Notes under the pieces: model-generated
Seen by the model: only the letters and a program-made list of their open reading frames with translations
Databases searched by the model: none
What the model was told of the DNA's origin: nothing
Assembly (NCBI GenBank): GCA_007118445.1
Contig: SKRP01000072.1
Span: 1 to 35,076, forward strand
Direction of reading: 5' to 3'
DNA: 35,076 bases
From: Natronohydrobacter sp.
Lineage (GTDB): Bacteria; Pseudomonadota; Alphaproteobacteria; Rhodobacterales; Rhodobacteraceae
Translations under genes and position numbers: made by a program
Part shown: in pieces, positions 31,680-35,076 of the stretch
Layout of the letters: the number at the start of each line of letters is the position of its first letter
How positions within the stretch are numbered: the first letter of the stretch is position 1

Positions 31680-33887
31680 ATGACTGACAAAACCATTCCC
31701 GATATCATCTATACCAAGGTCGACGAAGCGCCCGAGCTGGCCTCGGCTGCGTTCCTGCCGATCATCCAGAGCTTCGCCAGCGCCGCCGGGATCAACGTCG
31801 GCACGCGCGATATCTCGCTGGCGGGCCGCATCATTTCCGCCTTCCCCGAATATCTGAGCAAAGACCAGCGGCTCAACGACGATCTGGCGGAACTGGGCGA
31901 CTTGGTGAAAACACCCGACGCCAATGTCATCAAGCTGCCCAATATCTCGGCTTCGGTGCCGCAGCTGGTCGCAGCCATCAAGGAATTGCAATCGCAGGGC
32001 TATGCGCTTCCAGACTACCCTGAAACGCCGACCACAGACGATGAAAAGAAGGTCCGCGCGCGCTATGATGCGATCAAGGGCTCGGCAGTGAACCCGGTCC
32101 TGCGCGAAGGCAATTCCGACCGCCGCGCCGCGACAGCTGTCAAGAATTTCGCACAATCCAACCCGCATCGCATGGGCAAATGGACCTCTGACAGCAAGAC
32201 CGAGGTTTCCTCGATGACTGGCGGCGATTTCTTCTCGAACGAAAAATCCGTCACGCTGAAAGATGCGGTCAAGGCAAAGATCGTGCTGACCAGTGCGGAC
32301 GGCACCGAGACTGTGCTGAAAGATGGCCTCTCCTATCCTGCTGGCACTGTGGTCGATGCCACTTTCATGTCAGCCAAGGCGCTGGCCGCGTTTCTTGATG
32401 CCGAAATTGACCGCACCAAGGCAAAGGGCACGCTGTTTTCGCTGCATATGAAGGCCACGATGATGAAGGTCTCGGATCCGATCATCTTCGGCCATGCGGT
32501 CAAGGCCTGGCTCAAGCCTGTTTTCGAGCAACATGCCGACAAGCTGGCCGCGATGGGCGTGGATCCCAATTCCGGTCTTGGCGACCTGCTGGCCCGCGTC
32601 AAGGATGATGCCGGGATCATGGCGGCGATTGATGCGGTGCGGGCAGAACGCCCGCCGATGTATATGGTGAATTCCGACAAGGGCATCACCAATCTGCATG
32701 TGCCGTCAGATGTGATCATCGACGCGTCGATGCCTGCGCTGATCCGTGGCGGCGGCAAGGGCTGGGGGCCGGACGGGGAAGAGCATGACACGAATTGCGT
32801 CATCCCCGACAATTCCTATGCGCCCGTCTATGACGAGACCATCAAATACTTCAAAGCCAATGGCGCGCTTGACCCTGCAACCGCCGGAACTGTGCAGAAT
32901 ATCGGCCTGATGGCGCAGAAGGCCGAAGAATATGGCAGCCACCCGACCACATTCGAGATCCCGCATGACGGGACCGTGCGCATGGTGCTGGAAGATGGCA
33001 CTGTGATCCATGAACACAAGGTCGAGGCCGGCGATATCTGGCGTTCCGCTTCCACCCGCAAAGCGCCAATTGAGGATTGGGTGCAACTGGCCATCGACCG
33101 GCAGGCTGCGACCGGTTATCGGGCGGTTTTCTGGCTGGATGAAAACCGTGCCCATGACGCAGAGCTGATCGCCTATGTCAAACCCGCTCTTGAGGCGAAG
33201 GGCGTTACAGACAAGTTCGAGATCATGTCGCCGCGCGACGCGACCCGCGCCTCGCTGGAGACGATCACCAAAGGCGAAAACACCATCGCCATCACGGGCA
33301 ATGTGCTGCGCGACTATCTGACCGATCTGTTCCCGATCCTGGAACTGGCCACCAGCGCCAAGATGCTGTCCATCGTCAAGCTGATGAATGGCGGCGGCTT
33401 GTTTGAAACCGGCGCTGGCGGATCGGCCCCGAAACATGTGCAGCAATTGCAGGAAGAAAACCATCTGCGTTGGGACAGCCTGGGAGAATTCTGCGCGCTG
33501 GGCGAAAGCTTCCGCTTTCTGGCAGAAGCACGCGACAACCCCAAGGCGCGCATCCTTGGCACCGCGACTGACGCGGCAACACAGGGCTATCTCGACAATG
33601 ACCGCTCGCCGCAGCGCAAGCCCGGCCAGCCTGACAATCGAGACAGCCATTACTGGTTTGCCCGTTACTGGGCCGAAGCGCTGGCCGCGCAGACCGAGGA
33701 TGCTGATCTGGCCGCGCATTTCGCGCCCATCGCGCAAGCCCTGGCCGAAAAGGAAGCGCAGATCCTCGCCGAGTTGCACGCGGATCGTGGCAAGAGCGTC
33801 GATCTGGGCGGGTATTACCACGGGGATGCGGCCAAGACCGCTGCGGTCATGCGCCCCTCGACAACGCTGAACGCAATCATCGGCTGA
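31680..33887 (+). CDS. icd: NADP-dependent isocitrate dehydrogenase, monomeric type
   Basis: A TCA-cycle enzyme that converts isocitrate to 2-oxoglutarate and supplies NADPH. The 735-residue length and the blocks SVPQLVAAIKELQSQGYALP, NPVLREGNSDRRAA, LHMKATMMKVSDPIIFGH, MVNSDKGITNLHVPSDVIID and RDSHYWFARYWAEALA identify the large monomeric form. That form is unrelated in length to the roughly 410-residue dimeric enzyme. ATG at 31680 has AAGGGGA about 11 nt upstream. The frame is open to 31524, but that part includes the palindrome and promoter. It is convergent with fabA, and a second copy of the palindrome sits between the stops. Confidence 0.97.
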   Translation: MTDKTIPDIIYTKVDEAPELASAAFLPIIQSFASAAGINVGTRDISLAGRIISAFPEYLSKDQRLNDDLAELGDLVKTPDANVIKLPNISASVPQLVAAIKELQSQGYALPDYPETPTTDDEKKVRARYDAIKGSAVNPVLREGNSDRRAATAVKNFAQSNPHRMGKWTSDSKTEVSSMTGGDFFSNEKSVTLKDAVKAKIVLTSADGTETVLKDGLSYPAGTVVDATFMSAKALAAFLDAEIDRTKAKGTLFSLHMKATMMKVSDPIIFGHAVKAWLKPVFEQHADKLAAMGVDPNSGLGDLLARVKDDAGIMAAIDAVRAERPPMYMVNSDKGITNLHVPSDVIIDASMPALIRGGGKGWGPDGEEHDTNCVIPDNSYAPVYDETIKYFKANGALDPATAGTVQNIGLMAQKAEEYGSHPTTFEIPHDGTVRMVLEDGTVIHEHKVEAGDIWRSASTRKAPIEDWVQLAIDRQAATGYRAVFWLDENRAHDAELIAYVKPALEAKGVTDKFEIMSPRDATRASLETITKGENTIAITGNVLRDYLTDLFPILELATSAKMLSIVKLMNGGGLFETGAGGSAPKHVQQLQEENHLRWDSLGEFCALGESFRFLAEARDNPKARILGTATDAATQGYLDNDRSPQRKPGQPDNRDSHYWFARYWAEALAAQTEDADLAAHFAPIAQALAEKEAQILAELHADRGKSVDLGGYYHGDAAKTAAVMRPSTTLNAIIG

Positions 33888-33900
33888 GATCACGGCTCTG

Positions 33901-33929
33901 GTAGGGTGCGTGCGCGGCACGCACCCTAC
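33901..33929. repeat. 29-bp palindrome, copy 2 (between icd and fabA)
   Basis: GTAGGGTGCGTGC (33901-33913) and its exact reverse complement (33917-33929) flank the loop GCG. It lies in the 48-bp gap between the convergent stops of icd and fabA and is well placed to terminate both. Confidence 0.85.
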
Positions 33930-33935
33930 ATCACC

Positions 33936-34445
33936 TCACGCGTCCGACAGTGCGACCTTCATATCCTTGACGATATAGATCACCTCGCCATCGGCCTCGA
34001 CGATCCCGTCAGCAACACCCATGGTCAGCCGCCGCGTCTGCACCGCCTTGGTGAAATCCACCTTGTAGGTCAGCATCTTGCGTTCCGGTCGCACCATCCC
34101 CGTCAACTTGACCTCGCCCACGCCCAAAGCATAGCCGCGCCCCTGCCAGCCACGCCAGCCCAGATTGAAGCCAGTCAATTGCCACAACCCATCGAGGCCC
34201 AGACAGCCCGGCATGATCGGGTTGCCCGGAAAATGGCACTCGAAAAACCACAGATCAGGCGTGATATCGAACTCGGCGACGATATGGCCTTTGCCGTGCA
34301 GCCCCCCATCTCCGGAAACCTCTGTGATCCGGTCCATCATCAGCATCGGCGGCGCGGGCAGTTGCGCATTGCCGGGGCCGAACAATTCACCGCGCGCGCA
34401 GGCCAGCAGGCCCTCTTTGTCAAAGGATGTGGGAAAGTCAGACAT
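33936..34445 (-). CDS. fabA: 3-hydroxydecanoyl-ACP dehydratase/isomerase
   Basis: It dehydrates 3-hydroxydecanoyl-ACP and isomerises the product to cis-3-decenoyl-ACP, opening the anaerobic unsaturated fatty acid branch. The 169 residues include the hot-dog fold active site FFECHFPGNPIMPGCLGLDG, with catalytic His71 and Asp85 (His70/Asp84 in E. coli). MLMMDRITEVSGDGG and GVGEVKLTGMVRPERK are also typical. The ATG at 34445 has GGAG upstream, and the frame to 34505 is an extension without support. fabB usually follows fabA in this group, but here the convergent icd gene lies immediately downstream. It is divergent from irr, as in many alphaproteobacteria. Confidence 0.97.
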   Translation of the reverse strand: MSDFPTSFDKEGLLACARGELFGPGNAQLPAPPMLMMDRITEVSGDGGLHGKGHIVAEFDITPDLWFFECHFPGNPIMPGCLGLDGLWQLTGFNLGWRGWQGRGYALGVGEVKLTGMVRPERKMLTYKVDFTKAVQTRRLTMGVADGIVEADGEVIYIVKDMKVALSDA

Positions 34446-34544
34446 GCGATACTCCATCAGGGGTTTTCCCCCTCTAGCACTGTGGCAAACTTGCTGACAA
34501 GCCACGCCGCCCAGCCCCGCAATGCCTGTTGCAAGGGATTCTCA

Positions 34545-34574
34545 TTGAAAACTGTTACAATCGCGCTTTATATG
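34545..34574 (+). promoter_or_regulatory. probable irr promoter, suggesting a leaderless transcript
   Basis: TTGAAA (34545-34550), an 18-bp spacer, and TATATG (34569-34574) resemble a sigma-70 promoter. The expected start of transcription, about 7 bp after the -10, coincides with the irr ATG at 34581. No Shine-Dalgarno is visible ahead of that ATG. Confidence 0.5.
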
Positions 34575-34580
34575 TGAACC

Positions 34581-35018
34581 ATGACACAGACTTTTGCCGC
34601 CCTCGACAGCATCGCCCATGACCGGGCCGCCGCATGGCTTTCCCGCGCCGATCTTCGCCCCACGCGACAGCGCATCGCGCTGGCCACACTTCTGGTGGGC
34701 GACGGGCAGAACCGTCATGTCACAGCCGAAGGGCTGTTCATGGCCGCGAAGTCCAGCGGCGAATCGGTCTCGCTGGCGACCGTCTACAACACGCTGCGCG
34801 CCTTTTGCGACGCCGGGCTGATGAACGAAATCACCGTGGACGCCACGCGCTCCTATTTCGACACCTGCGTCGAGGATCACCCCCATTACTTCTGGGAAGA
34901 CACGCAGGATCTGACCGATGCCCCCTCGGGCGAGGTTGCCTTCGCGCGCCTGCCCGATCCGCCCGAAGGTGCCGAGATCAGCCGCGTCGATGTGGTCATC
35001 CGCCTGCGGCGGGCCTGA
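34581..35018 (+). CDS. irr: Irr-type iron response regulator (Fur superfamily)
   Basis: Irr senses haem/iron status and controls haem synthesis and iron uptake in alphaproteobacteria. The 145-residue protein has the winged helix (LRPTRQRIALATLLVGDGQN; SVSLATVYNTLRAFCDAGLM). The Irr-type dimer domain is SYFDTCVEDHPHYFWEDTQD, with the HxH metal/haem motif reduced to HPH. The C-terminus is EISRVDVVIRLRR, as in other Irr proteins. It is divergent from fabA, the usual neighbourhood. Having irr and hemA in one window is suggestive, since Irr regulates haem synthesis in rhizobia, but I saw no clear ICE box upstream of hemA. Confidence 0.92.
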   Translation: MTQTFAALDSIAHDRAAAWLSRADLRPTRQRIALATLLVGDGQNRHVTAEGLFMAAKSSGESVSLATVYNTLRAFCDAGLMNEITVDATRSYFDTCVEDHPHYFWEDTQDLTDAPSGEVAFARLPDPPEGAEISRVDVVIRLRRA

Positions 35019-35076
35019 CCCGCCTGCGTCTGAGCGCCACCATGTTCGACACGACCAGCGCTGAAATCATGATCGC
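34996..35076 (-). CDS. possible C-terminal end of a membrane protein, cut by the right edge
   Basis: An open minus-strand frame enters from the right edge as AIMISALVVSNMVALRRRRV and stops at 34996, overlapping the end of irr by 23 bp. A hydrophobic helix followed by an Arg-rich tail resembles the last helix of heavy-metal P-type ATPases such as CopA or FixI. Only about 26 codons are visible, so the identity is a guess. Confidence 0.35.
   Translation of the reverse strand, partial: AIMISALVVSNMVALRRRRVRPAAGG

Noticed and set aside
32706..33920. 404-codon minus-strand ORF over icd
   Set aside because: Antisense shadow of a strongly recognised monomeric isocitrate dehydrogenase.
1..35076. Search by eye for tRNA, rRNA, tmRNA, RNase P RNA, integrase or transposase genes
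   Set aside because: None recognised on either strand. A covariance-model scan would be needed to exclude small RNAs.

Overview
The window is GC-rich, compactly coded DNA from an alphaproteobacterium, almost certainly of the order Rhodobacterales (Rhodobacter/Roseobacter relatives). The evidence is a single-enzyme C4-pathway hemA (5-aminolevulinate synthase) with an FNR-type box upstream, an Irr-type iron regulator divergent from fabA, aerobic cobaltochelatase CobS, a PleD-like diguanylate cyclase beside a DUF3572 gene, and a small DUF983 zinc-ribbon protein. Most of it is chromosomal housekeeping sequence. I saw no phage, integrase, insertion sequence, CRISPR array, tRNA or rRNA.

Layout. 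1-3.4 kb: aspS (cut by the left edge), a DUF3572 gene, and divergently a PleD-like cyclase. 3.4-5.4 kb: a four-gene minus-strand set of EF-hand protein, ECF-like sigma factor, small membrane anti-sigma candidate and Spy-like periplasmic sensor, with a perfect hairpin between the first two. 5.6-6.7 kb: DUF983 protein and an overlapping NUDIX hydrolase. 6.7-11.3 kb, minus strand: ispG, a RodZ-like protein, hemA with a TTG start and a complex leader, and a secreted protein of unknown function. 11.4-15 kb, plus strand: M20 peptidase overlapping or abutting a cytochrome P450, then cobS without cobT. 15-16.6 kb: pirin and DoxX. 16.58-17.62 kb: about 1 kb with no convincing gene, holding a short 18-bp-period repeat and Cys-rich words in several frames.

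17.6-23.7 kb: a type II secretion pseudopilus/assembly operon, gspG-H-I-J-K-L-M, on the minus strand, tightly overlapping, followed by a separate tail-anchored protein. Divergent from it is the prepilin peptidase gspO. The secretin (D), ATPase (E), platform (F) and C subunits are not in the window, so the system must be completed elsewhere or is partial. gspO is followed by a very large (1350 aa) protein with two GT4 glycosyltransferase domains behind repeated N-terminal modules.

28-35 kb: a Fur/Mur regulator convergent with the large glycosyltransferase, a universal stress protein, a GT2 glycosyltransferase, a 60-codon ORF with a near-perfect Shine-Dalgarno, leuB, monomeric NADP isocitrate dehydrogenase, fabA, irr, and a possible membrane-protein C-terminus at the right edge. 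Two near-identical 29-bp palindromes flank the isocitrate dehydrogenase gene. Several genes that usually have partners beside them in this order (cobS, fabA, leuB) stand alone here, which suggests past rearrangement.

Nothing here is clearly a new defence or mobile system. The best leads are the EF-hand/sigma/anti-sigma/Spy operon, the split T2SS locus with its tail-anchored neighbour and giant glycosyltransferase, the hemA leader palindrome, the paired palindromes around icd, and the odd 1-kb gene-free stretch.
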